This document shows, piece by piece, positions 22,762 to 36,292 of a stretch of DNA of 64,000 nt; the first letter of the stretch is position 1; each line of letters starts with the position of its first letter. The DNA is from Apostichopus japonicus (Eukaryota; Echinodermata; Holothuroidea; Aspidochirotida; Stichopodidae): the NCBI RefSeq assembly GCF_037975245.1, contig NC_092568.1, forward strand, positions 38,094,501-38,158,500, written 5' to 3'. The notes under the pieces are model-generated. The model searched no databases. It saw only the letters and a program-made list of their open reading frames with translations, and was not told where the DNA came from. A program made the translations under genes and the position numbers.

Positions 22762-23500
22762 TTTTTCATTTTTCCTCACCCACAACCGCACCCCTTTCTT
22801 TCTTTATTTCTTTGTCACTATTGTTTTATCCTGTCATTGTTATGAAAAGTTTTTCCCCCTCCCAACCCCCCCCCCCCCCCCCCACCACCACCACCCGTTG
22901 AAGACATTGACTTGCCATGATATACCACTATTGTTGTGTCCTGTCATTGCAATCACAAGTTTTTCTCCAGCTCCCTTTAATTCGAGACAAGTGTATCATT
23001 AGGGCTATATATCATTCCGCATGCATGCACGCTGCACGAGTGTTCTCCCTCAGGAAAAGTGCCGAAAAGAAACAGGAGAACATCTTTCTTGATATGTTCT
23101 CAAACAAAATCTCTCGTTTTTTGTGGCTTGGATGTCGGAGTACACAAAGGGAAGTAAATGTGATGCAGAAATTAGGTCGATTGAGGCAATTTTAGACCAC
23201 TTTAGGCTTCCCATGAGCAGCGTACGAACACTATGTTAAGAGGTTTGTTCACAAGTCGGACGAACGTAGCTAGCTTCAGACTCTCAGTACGGTGAGTGTG
23301 CGTGCGTGCGTCAGTCATCGGGGCAATCATATCCGGGCGTATATGCTACCATATAGCTTCTCAAGTCATATAACACAATGTACATTGTTTAGTTTAATGG
23401 GATAAGTAACCATATAGGTGGTCTAGAGTTGAATATTCAACTTTGCAAAATAAGTCTCGGGGCGGGCGGGTATAAAAAGCTTAAATTTCATCTTTCTAAT

Positions 23501-23618
23501 GTCTACGACCATATCACGTTGAATATACCGGTTCTCGTCCGATCACCGAAGTCAAGCAGCGTCGAGCCTAGTCAGTACTTGGATGGGTGACCGCCTGGGA
23601 ATACTAGGTGCCGTAGAC
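23501..23618 (+). rRNA. 5S rRNA, copy 28
   Basis: Reads identical to copy 1. Clean units resume here; spacer C13; unit 851 bp. Confidence 0.98.
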
Positions 23619-24351
23619 TTTTTCATTTTTCCTCACCCACAACCGCACCCCTTTCTTTCTTTATTTCTTTGTCACTATTGTTTTATCCTGTCATTGTTAT
23701 GAAAAGTTTTTCCCCCTCCCAACCCCCCCCCCCCCACCACCACCACCGTTGAAGACATTGACTTGCCATGATATACCACTATTGTTGTGTCCTGTCATTG
23801 CAATCACAAGTTTTTCTCCAGCTCCCTTTAATTCGAGACAAGTGTATCATTAGGGCTATATATCATTCCGCATGCATGCACGCTGCACGAGTGTTCTCCC
23901 TCAGGAAAAGTGCCGAAAAGAAACAGGAGAACATCTTTCTTGATATGTTCTCAAACAAAATCTCTCGTTTTTTGTGGCTTGGATGTCGGAGTACACAAAG
24001 GGAAGTAAATGTGATGCAGAAATTAGGTCGATTGAGGCAATTTTAGACCACTTTAGGCTTCCCATGAGCAGCGTACGAACACTATGTTAAGAGGTTTGTT
24101 CACAAGTCGGACGAACGTAGCTAGCTTCAGACTCTCAGTACGGTGAGTGTGCGTGCGTGCGTCAGTCATCGGGGCAATCATATCCGGGCGTATATGCTAC
24201 CATATAGCTTCTCAAGTCATATAACACAATGTACATTGTTTAGTTTAATGGGATAAGTAACCATATAGGTGGTCTAGAGTTGAATATTCAACTTTGCAAA
24301 ATAAGTCTCGGGGCGGGCGGGTATAAAAAGCTTAAATTTCATCTTTCTAAT

Positions 24352-24469
24352 GTCTACGACCATATCACGTTGAATATACCGGTTCTCGTCCGATCACCGA
24401 AGTCAAGCAGCGTCGAGCCTAGTCAGTACTTGGATGGGTGACCGCCTGGGAATACTAGGTGCCGTAGAC
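24352..24469 (+). rRNA. 5S rRNA, copy 29
   Basis: Reads identical to copy 1. Spacer C14; unit 852 bp. Confidence 0.98.
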
Positions 24470-25203
24470 TTTTTCATTTTTCCTCACCCACAACCGCACC
24501 CCTTTCTTTCTTTATTTCTTTGTCACTATTGTTTTATCCTGTCATTGTTATGAAAAGTTTTTCCCCCTCCCAACCCCCCCCCCCCCCACCACCACCACCG
24601 TTGAAGACATTGACTTGCCATGATATACCACTATTGTTGTGTCCTGTCATTGCAATCACAAGTTTTTCTCCAGCTCCCTTTAATTCGAGACAAGTGTATC
24701 ATTAGGGCTATATATCATTCCGCATGCATGCACGCTGCACGAGTGTTCTCCCTCAGGAAAAGTGCCGAAAAGAAACAGGAGAACATCTTTCTTGATATGT
24801 TCTCAAACAAAATCTCTCGTTTTTTGTGGCTTGGATGTCGGAGTACACAAAGGGAAGTAAATGTGATGCAGAAATTAGGTCGATTGAGGCAATTTTAGAC
24901 CACTTTAGGCTTCCCATGAGCAGCGTACGAACACTATGTTAAGAGGTTTGTTCACAAGTCGGACGAACGTAGCTAGCTTCAGACTCTCAGTACGGTGAGT
25001 GTGCGTGCGTGCGTCAGTCATCGGGGCAATCATATCCGGGCGTATATGCTACCATATAGCTTCTCAAGTCATATAACACAATGTACATTGTTTAGTTTAA
25101 TGGGATAAGTAACCATATAGGTGGTCTAGAGTTGAATATTCAACTTTGCAAAATAAGTCTCGGGGCGGGCGGGTATAAAAAGCTTAAATTTCATCTTTCT
25201 AAT

Positions 25204-25321
25204 GTCTACGACCATATCACGTTGAATATACCGGTTCTCGTCCGATCACCGAAGTCAAGCAGCGTCGAGCCTAGTCAGTACTTGGATGGGTGACCGCCTG
25301 GGAATACTAGGTGCCGTAGAC
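25204..25321 (+). rRNA. 5S rRNA, copy 30
   Basis: Reads identical to copy 1. Spacer C12; unit 850 bp. Confidence 0.98.
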
Positions 25322-26053
25322 TTTTTCATTTTTCCTCACCCACAACCGCACCCCTTTCTTTCTTTATTTCTTTGTCACTATTGTTTTATCCTGTCATTGT
25401 TATGAAAAGTTTTTCCCCCTCCCAACCCCCCCCCCCCACCACCACCACCGTTGAAGACATTGACTTGCCATGATATACCACTATTGTTGTGTCCTGTCAT
25501 TGCAATCACAAGTTTTTCTCCAGCTCCCTTTAATTCGAGACAAGTGTATCATTAGGGCTATATATCATTCCGCATGCATGCACGCTGCACGAGTGTTCTC
25601 CCTCAGGAAAAGTGCCGAAAAGAAACAGGAGAACATCTTTCTTGATATGTTCTCAAACAAAATCTCTCGTTTTTTGTGGCTTGGATGTCGGAGTACACAA
25701 AGGGAAGTAAATGTGATGCAGAAATTAGGTCGATTGAGGCAATTTTAGACCACTTTAGGCTTCCCATGAGCAGCGTACGAACACTATGTTAAGAGGTTTG
25801 TTCACAAGTCGGACGAACGTAGCTAGCTTCAGACTCTCAGTACGGTGAGTGTGCGTGCGTGCGTCAGTCATCGGGGCAATCATATCCGGGCGTATATGCT
25901 ACCATATAGCTTCTCAAGTCATATAACACAATGTACATTGTTTAGTTTAATGGGATAAGTAACCATATAGGTGGTCTAGAGTTGAATATTCAACTTTGCA
26001 AAATAAGTCTCGGGGCGGGCGGGTATAAAAAGCTTAAATTTCATCTTTCTAAT

Positions 26054-26171
26054 GTCTACGACCATATCACGTTGAATATACCGGTTCTCGTCCGATCACC
26101 GAAGTCAAGCAGCGTCGAGCCTAGTCAGTACTTGGATGGGTGACCGCCTGGGAATACTAGGTGCCGTAGAC
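26054..26171 (+). rRNA. 5S rRNA, copy 31
   Basis: Reads identical to copy 1. Spacer C13; unit 851 bp. Confidence 0.98.
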
Positions 26172-26904
26172 TTTTTCATTTTTCCTCACCCACAACCGCA
26201 CCCCTTTCTTTCTTTATTTCTTTGTCACTATTGTTTTATCCTGTCATTGTTATGAAAAGTTTTTCCCCCTCCCAACCCCCCCCCCCCCACCACCACCACC
26301 GTTGAAGACATTGACTTGCCATGATATACCACTATTGTTGTGTCCTGTCATTGCAATCACAAGTTTTTCTCCAGCTCCCTTTAATTCGAGACAAGTGTAT
26401 CATTAGGGCTATATATCATTCCGCATGCATGCACGCTGCACGAGTGTTCTCCCTCAGGAAAAGTGCCGAAAAGAAACAGGAGAACATCTTTCTTGATATG
26501 TTCTCAAACAAAATCTCTCGTTTTTTGTGGCTTGGATGTCGGAGTACACAAAGGGAAGTAAATGTGATGCAGAAATTAGGTCGATTGAGGCAATTTTAGA
26601 CCACTTTAGGCTTCCCATGAGCAGCGTACGAACACTATGTTAAGAGGTTTGTTCACAAGTCGGACGAACGTAGCTAGCTTCAGACTCTCAGTACGGTGAG
26701 TGTGCGTGCGTGCGTCAGTCATCGGGGCAATCATATCCGGGCGTATATGCTACCATATAGCTTCTCAAGTCATATAACACAATGTACATTGTTTAGTTTA
26801 ATGGGATAAGTAACCATATAGGTGGTCTAGAGTTGAATATTCAACTTTGCAAAATAAGTCTCGGGGCGGGCGGGTATAAAAAGCTTAAATTTCATCTTTC
26901 TAAT

Positions 26905-27022
26905 GTCTACGACCATATCACGTTGAATATACCGGTTCTCGTCCGATCACCGAAGTCAAGCAGCGTCGAGCCTAGTCAGTACTTGGATGGGTGACCGCCT
27001 GGGAATACTAGGTGCCGTAGAC
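26905..27022 (+). rRNA. 5S rRNA, copy 32
   Basis: Reads identical to copy 1. Spacer C14; unit 852 bp. Confidence 0.98.
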
Positions 27023-27756
27023 TTTTTCATTTTTCCTCACCCACAACCGCACCCCTTTCTTTCTTTATTTCTTTGTCACTATTGTTTTATCCTGTCATTG
27101 TTATGAAAAGTTTTTCCCCCTCCCAACCCCCCCCCCCCCCACCACCACCACCGTTGAAGACATTGACTTGCCATGATATACCACTATTGTTGTGTCCTGT
27201 CATTGCAATCACAAGTTTTTCTCCAGCTCCCTTTAATTCGAGACAAGTGTATCATTAGGGCTATATATCATTCCGCATGCATGCACGCTGCACGAGTGTT
27301 CTCCCTCAGGAAAAGTGCCGAAAAGAAACAGGAGAACATCTTTCTTGATATGTTCTCAAACAAAATCTCTCGTTTTTTGTGGCTTGGATGTCGGAGTACA
27401 CAAAGGGAAGTAAATGTGATGCAGAAATTAGGTCGATTGAGGCAATTTTAGACCACTTTAGGCTTCCCATGAGCAGCGTACGAACACTATGTTAAGAGGT
27501 TTGTTCACAAGTCGGACGAACGTAGCTAGCTTCAGACTCTCAGTACGGTGAGTGTGCGTGCGTGCGTCAGTCATCGGGGCAATCATATCCGGGCGTATAT
27601 GCTACCATATAGCTTCTCAAGTCATATAACACAATGTACATTGTTTAGTTTAATGGGATAAGTAACCATATAGGTGGTCTAGAGTTGAATATTCAACTTT
27701 GCAAAATAAGTCTCGGGGCGGGCGGGTATAAAAAGCTTAAATTTCATCTTTCTAAT

Positions 27757-27874
27757 GTCTACGACCATATCACGTTGAATATACCGGTTCTCGTCCGATC
27801 ACCGAAGTCAAGCAGCGTCGAGCCTAGTCAGTACTTGGATGGGTGACCGCCTGGGAATACTAGGTGCCGTAGAC
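27757..27874 (+). rRNA. 5S rRNA, copy 33
   Basis: Reads identical to copy 1. Spacer C13; unit 851 bp. Confidence 0.98.
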
Positions 27875-28607
27875 TTTTTCATTTTTCCTCACCCACAACC
27901 GCACCCCTTTCTTTCTTTATTTCTTTGTCACTATTGTTTTATCCTGTCATTGTTATGAAAAGTTTTTCCCCCTCCCAACCCCCCCCCCCCCACCACCACC
28001 ACCGTTGAAGACATTGACTTGCCATGATATACCACTATTGTTGTGTCCTGTCATTGCAATCACAAGTTTTTCTCCAGCTCCCTTTAATTCGAGACAAGTG
28101 TATCATTAGGGCTATATATCATTCCGCATGCATGCACGCTGCACGAGTGTTCTCCCTCAGGAAAAGTGCCGAAAAGAAACAGGAGAACATCTTTCTTGAT
28201 ATGTTCTCAAACAAAATCTCTCGTTTTTTGTGGCTTGGATGTCGGAGTACACAAAGGGAAGTAAATGTGATGCAGAAATTAGGTCGATTGAGGCAATTTT
28301 AGACCACTTTAGGCTTCCCATGAGCAGCGTACGAACACTATGTTAAGAGGTTTGTTCACAAGTCGGACGAACGTAGCTAGCTTCAGACTCTCAGTACGGT
28401 GAGTGTGCGTGCGTGCGTCAGTCATCGGGGCAATCATATCCGGGCGTATATGCTACCATATAGCTTCTCAAGTCATATAACACAATGTACATTGTTTAGT
28501 TTAATGGGATAAGTAACCATATAGGTGGTCTAGAGTTGAATATTCAACTTTGCAAAATAAGTCTCGGGGCGGGCGGGTATAAAAAGCTTAAATTTCATCT
28601 TTCTAAT

Positions 28608-28725
28608 GTCTACGACCATATCACGTTGAATATACCGGTTCTCGTCCGATCACCGAAGTCAAGCAGCGTCGAGCCTAGTCAGTACTTGGATGGGTGACCG
28701 CCTGGGAATACTAGGTGCCGTAGAC
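28608..28725 (+). rRNA. 5S rRNA, copy 34
   Basis: Reads identical to copy 1. Spacer C13; unit 851 bp. Confidence 0.98.
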
Positions 28726-29458
28726 TTTTTCATTTTTCCTCACCCACAACCGCACCCCTTTCTTTCTTTATTTCTTTGTCACTATTGTTTTATCCTGTCA
28801 TTGTTATGAAAAGTTTTTCCCCCTCCCAACCCCCCCCCCCCCACCACCACCACCGTTGAAGACATTGACTTGCCATGATATACCACTATTGTTGTGTCCT
28901 GTCATTGCAATCACAAGTTTTTCTCCAGCTCCCTTTAATTCGAGACAAGTGTATCATTAGGGCTATATATCATTCCGCATGCATGCACGCTGCACGAGTG
29001 TTCTCCCTCAGGAAAAGTGCCGAAAAGAAACAGGAGAACATCTTTCTTGATATGTTCTCAAACAAAATCTCTCGTTTTTTGTGGCTTGGATGTCGGAGTA
29101 CACAAAGGGAAGTAAATGTGATGCAGAAATTAGGTCGATTGAGGCAATTTTAGACCACTTTAGGCTTCCCATGAGCAGCGTACGAACACTATGTTAAGAG
29201 GTTTGTTCACAAGTCGGACGAACGTAGCTAGCTTCAGACTCTCAGTACGGTGAGTGTGCGTGCGTGCGTCAGTCATCGGGGCAATCATATCCGGGCGTAT
29301 ATGCTACCATATAGCTTCTCAAGTCATATAACACAATGTACATTGTTTAGTTTAATGGGATAAGTAACCATATAGGTGGTCTAGAGTTGAATATTCAACT
29401 TTGCAAAATAAGTCTCGGGGCGGGCGGGTATAAAAAGCTTAAATTTCATCTTTCTAAT

Positions 29459-29576
29459 GTCTACGACCATATCACGTTGAATATACCGGTTCTCGTCCGA
29501 TCACCGAAGTCAAGCAGCGTCGAGCCTAGTCAGTACTTGGATGGGTGACCGCCTGGGAATACTAGGTGCCGTAGAC
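29459..29576 (+). rRNA. 5S rRNA, copy 35
   Basis: Reads identical to copy 1. Spacer C11; unit 849 bp. Confidence 0.98.
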
Positions 29577-30307
29577 TTTTTCATTTTTCCTCACCCACAA
29601 CCGCACCCCTTTCTTTCTTTATTTCTTTGTCACTATTGTTTTATCCTGTCATTGTTATGAAAAGTTTTTCCCCCTCCCAACCCCCCCCCCCACCACCACC
29701 ACCGTTGAAGACATTGACTTGCCATGATATACCACTATTGTTGTGTCCTGTCATTGCAATCACAAGTTTTTCTCCAGCTCCCTTTAATTCGAGACAAGTG
29801 TATCATTAGGGCTATATATCATTCCGCATGCATGCACGCTGCACGAGTGTTCTCCCTCAGGAAAAGTGCCGAAAAGAAACAGGAGAACATCTTTCTTGAT
29901 ATGTTCTCAAACAAAATCTCTCGTTTTTTGTGGCTTGGATGTCGGAGTACACAAAGGGAAGTAAATGTGATGCAGAAATTAGGTCGATTGAGGCAATTTT
30001 AGACCACTTTAGGCTTCCCATGAGCAGCGTACGAACACTATGTTAAGAGGTTTGTTCACAAGTCGGACGAACGTAGCTAGCTTCAGACTCTCAGTACGGT
30101 GAGTGTGCGTGCGTGCGTCAGTCATCGGGGCAATCATATCCGGGCGTATATGCTACCATATAGCTTCTCAAGTCATATAACACAATGTACATTGTTTAGT
30201 TTAATGGGATAAGTAACCATATAGGTGGTCTAGAGTTGAATATTCAACTTTGCAAAATAAGTCTCGGGGCGGGCGGGTATAAAAAGCTTAAATTTCATCT
30301 TTCTAAT

Positions 30308-30425
30308 GTCTACGACCATATCACGTTGAATATACCGGTTCTCGTCCGATCACCGAAGTCAAGCAGCGTCGAGCCTAGTCAGTACTTGGATGGGTGACCG
30401 CCTGGGAATACTAGGTGCCGTAGAC
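30308..30425 (+). rRNA. 5S rRNA, copy 36
   Basis: Reads identical to copy 1. Spacer C12; unit 850 bp. Confidence 0.98.
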
Positions 30426-31157
30426 TTTTTCATTTTTCCTCACCCACAACCGCACCCCTTTCTTTCTTTATTTCTTTGTCACTATTGTTTTATCCTGTCA
30501 TTGTTATGAAAAGTTTTTCCCCCTCCCAACCCCCCCCCCCCACCACCACCACCGTTGAAGACATTGACTTGCCATGATATACCACTATTGTTGTGTCCTG
30601 TCATTGCAATCACAAGTTTTTCTCCAGCTCCCTTTAATTCGAGACAAGTGTATCATTAGGGCTATATATCATTCCGCATGCATGCACGCTGCACGAGTGT
30701 TCTCCCTCAGGAAAAGTGCCGAAAAGAAACAGGAGAACATCTTTCTTGATATGTTCTCAAACAAAATCTCTCGTTTTTTGTGGCTTGGATGTCGGAGTAC
30801 ACAAAGGGAAGTAAATGTGATGCAGAAATTAGGTCGATTGAGGCAATTTTAGACCACTTTAGGCTTCCCATGAGCAGCGTACGAACACTATGTTAAGAGG
30901 TTTGTTCACAAGTCGGACGAACGTAGCTAGCTTCAGACTCTCAGTACGGTGAGTGTGCGTGCGTGCGTCAGTCATCGGGGCAATCATATCCGGGCGTATA
31001 TGCTACCATATAGCTTCTCAAGTCATATAACACAATGTACATTGTTTAGTTTAATGGGATAAGTAACCATATAGGTGGTCTAGAGTTGAATATTCAACTT
31101 TGCAAAATAAGTCTCGGGGCGGGCGGGTATAAAAAGCTTAAATTTCATCTTTCTAAT

Positions 31158-31275
31158 GTCTACGACCATATCACGTTGAATATACCGGTTCTCGTCCGAT
31201 CACCGAAGTCAAGCAGCGTCGAGCCTAGTCAGTACTTGGATGGGTGACCGCCTGGGAATACTAGGTGCCGTAGAC
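31158..31275 (+). rRNA. 5S rRNA, copy 37
   Basis: Reads identical to copy 1. Spacer C12; unit 850 bp. Confidence 0.98.
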
Positions 31276-32007
31276 TTTTTCATTTTTCCTCACCCACAAC
31301 CGCACCCCTTTCTTTCTTTATTTCTTTGTCACTATTGTTTTATCCTGTCATTGTTATGAAAAGTTTTTCCCCCTCCCAACCCCCCCCCCCCACCACCACC
31401 ACCGTTGAAGACATTGACTTGCCATGATATACCACTATTGTTGTGTCCTGTCATTGCAATCACAAGTTTTTCTCCAGCTCCCTTTAATTCGAGACAAGTG
31501 TATCATTAGGGCTATATATCATTCCGCATGCATGCACGCTGCACGAGTGTTCTCCCTCAGGAAAAGTGCCGAAAAGAAACAGGAGAACATCTTTCTTGAT
31601 ATGTTCTCAAACAAAATCTCTCGTTTTTTGTGGCTTGGATGTCGGAGTACACAAAGGGAAGTAAATGTGATGCAGAAATTAGGTCGATTGAGGCAATTTT
31701 AGACCACTTTAGGCTTCCCATGAGCAGCGTACGAACACTATGTTAAGAGGTTTGTTCACAAGTCGGACGAACGTAGCTAGCTTCAGACTCTCAGTACGGT
31801 GAGTGTGCGTGCGTGCGTCAGTCATCGGGGCAATCATATCCGGGCGTATATGCTACCATATAGCTTCTCAAGTCATATAACACAATGTACATTGTTTAGT
31901 TTAATGGGATAAGTAACCATATAGGTGGTCTAGAGTTGAATATTCAACTTTGCAAAATAAGTCTCGGGGCGGGCGGGTATAAAAAGCTTAAATTTCATCT
32001 TTCTAAT

Positions 32008-32125
32008 GTCTACGACCATATCACGTTGAATATACCGGTTCTCGTCCGATCACCGAAGTCAAGCAGCGTCGAGCCTAGTCAGTACTTGGATGGGTGACCG
32101 CCTGGGAATACTAGGTGCCGTAGAC
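32008..32125 (+). rRNA. 5S rRNA, copy 38
   Basis: Reads identical to copy 1. Spacer C13; unit 851 bp. Confidence 0.98.
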
Positions 32126-32858
32126 TTTTTCATTTTTCCTCACCCACAACCGCACCCCTTTCTTTCTTTATTTCTTTGTCACTATTGTTTTATCCTGTCA
32201 TTGTTATGAAAAGTTTTTCCCCCTCCCAACCCCCCCCCCCCCACCACCACCACCGTTGAAGACATTGACTTGCCATGATATACCACTATTGTTGTGTCCT
32301 GTCATTGCAATCACAAGTTTTTCTCCAGCTCCCTTTAATTCGAGACAAGTGTATCATTAGGGCTATATATCATTCCGCATGCATGCACGCTGCACGAGTG
32401 TTCTCCCTCAGGAAAAGTGCCGAAAAGAAACAGGAGAACATCTTTCTTGATATGTTCTCAAACAAAATCTCTCGTTTTTTGTGGCTTGGATGTCGGAGTA
32501 CACAAAGGGAAGTAAATGTGATGCAGAAATTAGGTCGATTGAGGCAATTTTAGACCACTTTAGGCTTCCCATGAGCAGCGTACGAACACTATGTTAAGAG
32601 GTTTGTTCACAAGTCGGACGAACGTAGCTAGCTTCAGACTCTCAGTACGGTGAGTGTGCGTGCGTGCGTCAGTCATCGGGGCAATCATATCCGGGCGTAT
32701 ATGCTACCATATAGCTTCTCAAGTCATATAACACAATGTACATTGTTTAGTTTAATGGGATAAGTAACCATATAGGTGGTCTAGAGTTGAATATTCAACT
32801 TTGCAAAATAAGTCTCGGGGCGGGCGGGTATAAAAAGCTTAAATTTCATCTTTCTAAT

Positions 32859-32976
32859 GTCTACGACCATATCACGTTGAATATACCGGTTCTCGTCCGA
32901 TCACCGAAGTCAAGCAGCGTCGAGCCTAGTCAGTACTTGGATGGGTGACCGCCTGGGAATACTAGGTGCCGTAGAC
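32859..32976 (+). rRNA. 5S rRNA, copy 39
   Basis: Reads identical to copy 1. Spacer C12; unit 850 bp. Confidence 0.98.
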
Positions 32977-33708
32977 TTTTTCATTTTTCCTCACCCACAA
33001 CCGCACCCCTTTCTTTCTTTATTTCTTTGTCACTATTGTTTTATCCTGTCATTGTTATGAAAAGTTTTTCCCCCTCCCAACCCCCCCCCCCCACCACCAC
33101 CACCGTTGAAGACATTGACTTGCCATGATATACCACTATTGTTGTGTCCTGTCATTGCAATCACAAGTTTTTCTCCAGCTCCCTTTAATTCGAGACAAGT
33201 GTATCATTAGGGCTATATATCATTCCGCATGCATGCACGCTGCACGAGTGTTCTCCCTCAGGAAAAGTGCCGAAAAGAAACAGGAGAACATCTTTCTTGA
33301 TATGTTCTCAAACAAAATCTCTCGTTTTTTGTGGCTTGGATGTCGGAGTACACAAAGGGAAGTAAATGTGATGCAGAAATTAGGTCGATTGAGGCAATTT
33401 TAGACCACTTTAGGCTTCCCATGAGCAGCGTACGAACACTATGTTAAGAGGTTTGTTCACAAGTCGGACGAACGTAGCTAGCTTCAGACTCTCAGTACGG
33501 TGAGTGTGCGTGCGTGCGTCAGTCATCGGGGCAATCATATCCGGGCGTATATGCTACCATATAGCTTCTCAAGTCATATAACACAATGTACATTGTTTAG
33601 TTTAATGGGATAAGTAACCATATAGGTGGTCTAGAGTTGAATATTCAACTTTGCAAAATAAGTCTCGGGGCGGGCGGGTATAAAAAGCTTAAATTTCATC
33701 TTTCTAAT

Positions 33709-33826
33709 GTCTACGACCATATCACGTTGAATATACCGGTTCTCGTCCGATCACCGAAGTCAAGCAGCGTCGAGCCTAGTCAGTACTTGGATGGGTGACC
33801 GCCTGGGAATACTAGGTGCCGTAGAC
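33709..33826 (+). rRNA. 5S rRNA, copy 40
   Basis: Reads identical to copy 1. Spacer C12; unit 850 bp. Confidence 0.98.
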
Positions 33827-34558
33827 TTTTTCATTTTTCCTCACCCACAACCGCACCCCTTTCTTTCTTTATTTCTTTGTCACTATTGTTTTATCCTGTC
33901 ATTGTTATGAAAAGTTTTTCCCCCTCCCAACCCCCCCCCCCCACCACCACCACCGTTGAAGACATTGACTTGCCATGATATACCACTATTGTTGTGTCCT
34001 GTCATTGCAATCACAAGTTTTTCTCCAGCTCCCTTTAATTCGAGACAAGTGTATCATTAGGGCTATATATCATTCCGCATGCATGCACGCTGCACGAGTG
34101 TTCTCCCTCAGGAAAAGTGCCGAAAAGAAACAGGAGAACATCTTTCTTGATATGTTCTCAAACAAAATCTCTCGTTTTTTGTGGCTTGGATGTCGGAGTA
34201 CACAAAGGGAAGTAAATGTGATGCAGAAATTAGGTCGATTGAGGCAATTTTAGACCACTTTAGGCTTCCCATGAGCAGCGTACGAACACTATGTTAAGAG
34301 GTTTGTTCACAAGTCGGACGAACGTAGCTAGCTTCAGACTCTCAGTACGGTGAGTGTGCGTGCGTGCGTCAGTCATCGGGGCAATCATATCCGGGCGTAT
34401 ATGCTACCATATAGCTTCTCAAGTCATATAACACAATGTACATTGTTTAGTTTAATGGGATAAGTAACCATATAGGTGGTCTAGAGTTGAATATTCAACT
34501 TTGCAAAATAAGTCTCGGGGCGGGCGGGTATAAAAAGCTTAAATTTCATCTTTCTAAT

Positions 34559-34676
34559 GTCTACGACCATATCACGTTGAATATACCGGTTCTCGTCCGA
34601 TCACCGAAGTCAAGCAGCGTCGAGCCTAGTCAGTACTTGGATGGGTGACCGCCTGGGAATACTAGGTGCCGTAGAC
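34559..34676 (+). rRNA. 5S rRNA, copy 41
   Basis: Reads identical to copy 1. Spacer C12; unit 850 bp. Confidence 0.98.
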
Positions 34677-35408
34677 TTTTTCATTTTTCCTCACCCACAA
34701 CCGCACCCCTTTCTTTCTTTATTTCTTTGTCACTATTGTTTTATCCTGTCATTGTTATGAAAAGTTTTTCCCCCTCCCAACCCCCCCCCCCCACCACCAC
34801 CACCGTTGAAGACATTGACTTGCCATGATATACCACTATTGTTGTGTCCTGTCATTGCAATCACAAGTTTTTCTCCAGCTCCCTTTAATTCGAGACAAGT
34901 GTATCATTAGGGCTATATATCATTCCGCATGCATGCACGCTGCACGAGTGTTCTCCCTCAGGAAAAGTGCCGAAAAGAAACAGGAGAACATCTTTCTTGA
35001 TATGTTCTCAAACAAAATCTCTCGTTTTTTGTGGCTTGGATGTCGGAGTACACAAAGGGAAGTAAATGTGATGCAGAAATTAGGTCGATTGAGGCAATTT
35101 TAGACCACTTTAGGCTTCCCATGAGCAGCGTACGAACACTATGTTAAGAGGTTTGTTCACAAGTCGGACGAACGTAGCTAGCTTCAGACTCTCAGTACGG
35201 TGAGTGTGCGTGCGTGCGTCAGTCATCGGGGCAATCATATCCGGGCGTATATGCTACCATATAGCTTCTCAAGTCATATAACACAATGTACATTGTTTAG
35301 TTTAATGGGATAAGTAACCATATAGGTGGTCTAGAGTTGAATATTCAACTTTGCAAAATAAGTCTCGGGGCGGGCGGGTATAAAAAGCTTAAATTTCATC
35401 TTTCTAAT

Positions 35409-35526
35409 GTCTACGACCATATCACGTTGAATATACCGGTTCTCGTCCGATCACCGAAGTCAAGCAGCGTCGAGCCTAGTCAGTACTTGGATGGGTGACC
35501 GCCTGGGAATACTAGGTGCCGTAGAC
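35409..35526 (+). rRNA. 5S rRNA, copy 42
   Basis: Reads identical to copy 1. Spacer C13; unit 851 bp. Confidence 0.98.
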
Positions 35527-36259
35527 TTTTTCATTTTTCCTCACCCACAACCGCACCCCTTTCTTTCTTTATTTCTTTGTCACTATTGTTTTATCCTGTC
35601 ATTGTTATGAAAAGTTTTTCCCCCTCCCAACCCCCCCCCCCCCACCACCACCACCGTTGAAGACATTGACTTGCCATGATATACCACTATTGTTGTGTCC
35701 TGTCATTGCAATCACAAGTTTTTCTCCAGCTCCCTTTAATTCGAGACAAGTGTATCATTAGGGCTATATATCATTCCGCATGCATGCACGCTGCACGAGT
35801 GTTCTCCCTCAGGAAAAGTGCCGAAAAGAAACAGGAGAACATCTTTCTTGATATGTTCTCAAACAAAATCTCTCGTTTTTTGTGGCTTGGATGTCGGAGT
35901 ACACAAAGGGAAGTAAATGTGATGCAGAAATTAGGTCGATTGAGGCAATTTTAGACCACTTTAGGCTTCCCATGAGCAGCGTACGAACACTATGTTAAGA
36001 GGTTTGTTCACAAGTCGGACGAACGTAGCTAGCTTCAGACTCTCAGTACGGTGAGTGTGCGTGCGTGCGTCAGTCATCGGGGCAATCATATCCGGGCGTA
36101 TATGCTACCATATAGCTTCTCAAGTCATATAACACAATGTACATTGTTTAGTTTAATGGGATAAGTAACCATATAGGTGGTCTAGAGTTGAATATTCAAC
36201 TTTGCAAAATAAGTCTCGGGGCGGGCGGGTATAAAAAGCTTAAATTTCATCTTTCTAAT

Positions 36260-36292
36260 GTCTACGACCATATCACGTTGAATATACCGGTT
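36260..36292 (+). pseudogene. Truncated 5S rRNA, copy 43
   Basis: Only the first 33 of 118 nt remain. The sequence then jumps into the spacer, ten bases into the second arm of the internal duplication. The last 85 nt of the gene and about 166 bp of spacer (terminators, first duplication arm, poly-C tract) are missing, so the unit is 598 bp. Both sides of the breakpoint share GTT, a 3-bp microhomology. The TATA-like box upstream is intact, but A box, intermediate element, C box and terminator are gone, so this copy cannot make 5S rRNA. The surrounding sequence is clean, so a real deletion is likelier than error. Confidence 0.93.

Larger units (their letters stand above)
15068..22896. other. 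Indel-rich stretch of the array (units 18-27)
   Basis: These ten units carry roughly three dozen private changes, nearly all single-base gains or losses, many in homopolymers, plus only about three clear substitutions (15172, 18880, 21527). Clean units on both sides carry almost none. The sharp borders and indel excess fit unpolished long-read sequence or a patched assembly gap better than ten diverged units. Confidence 0.75.
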
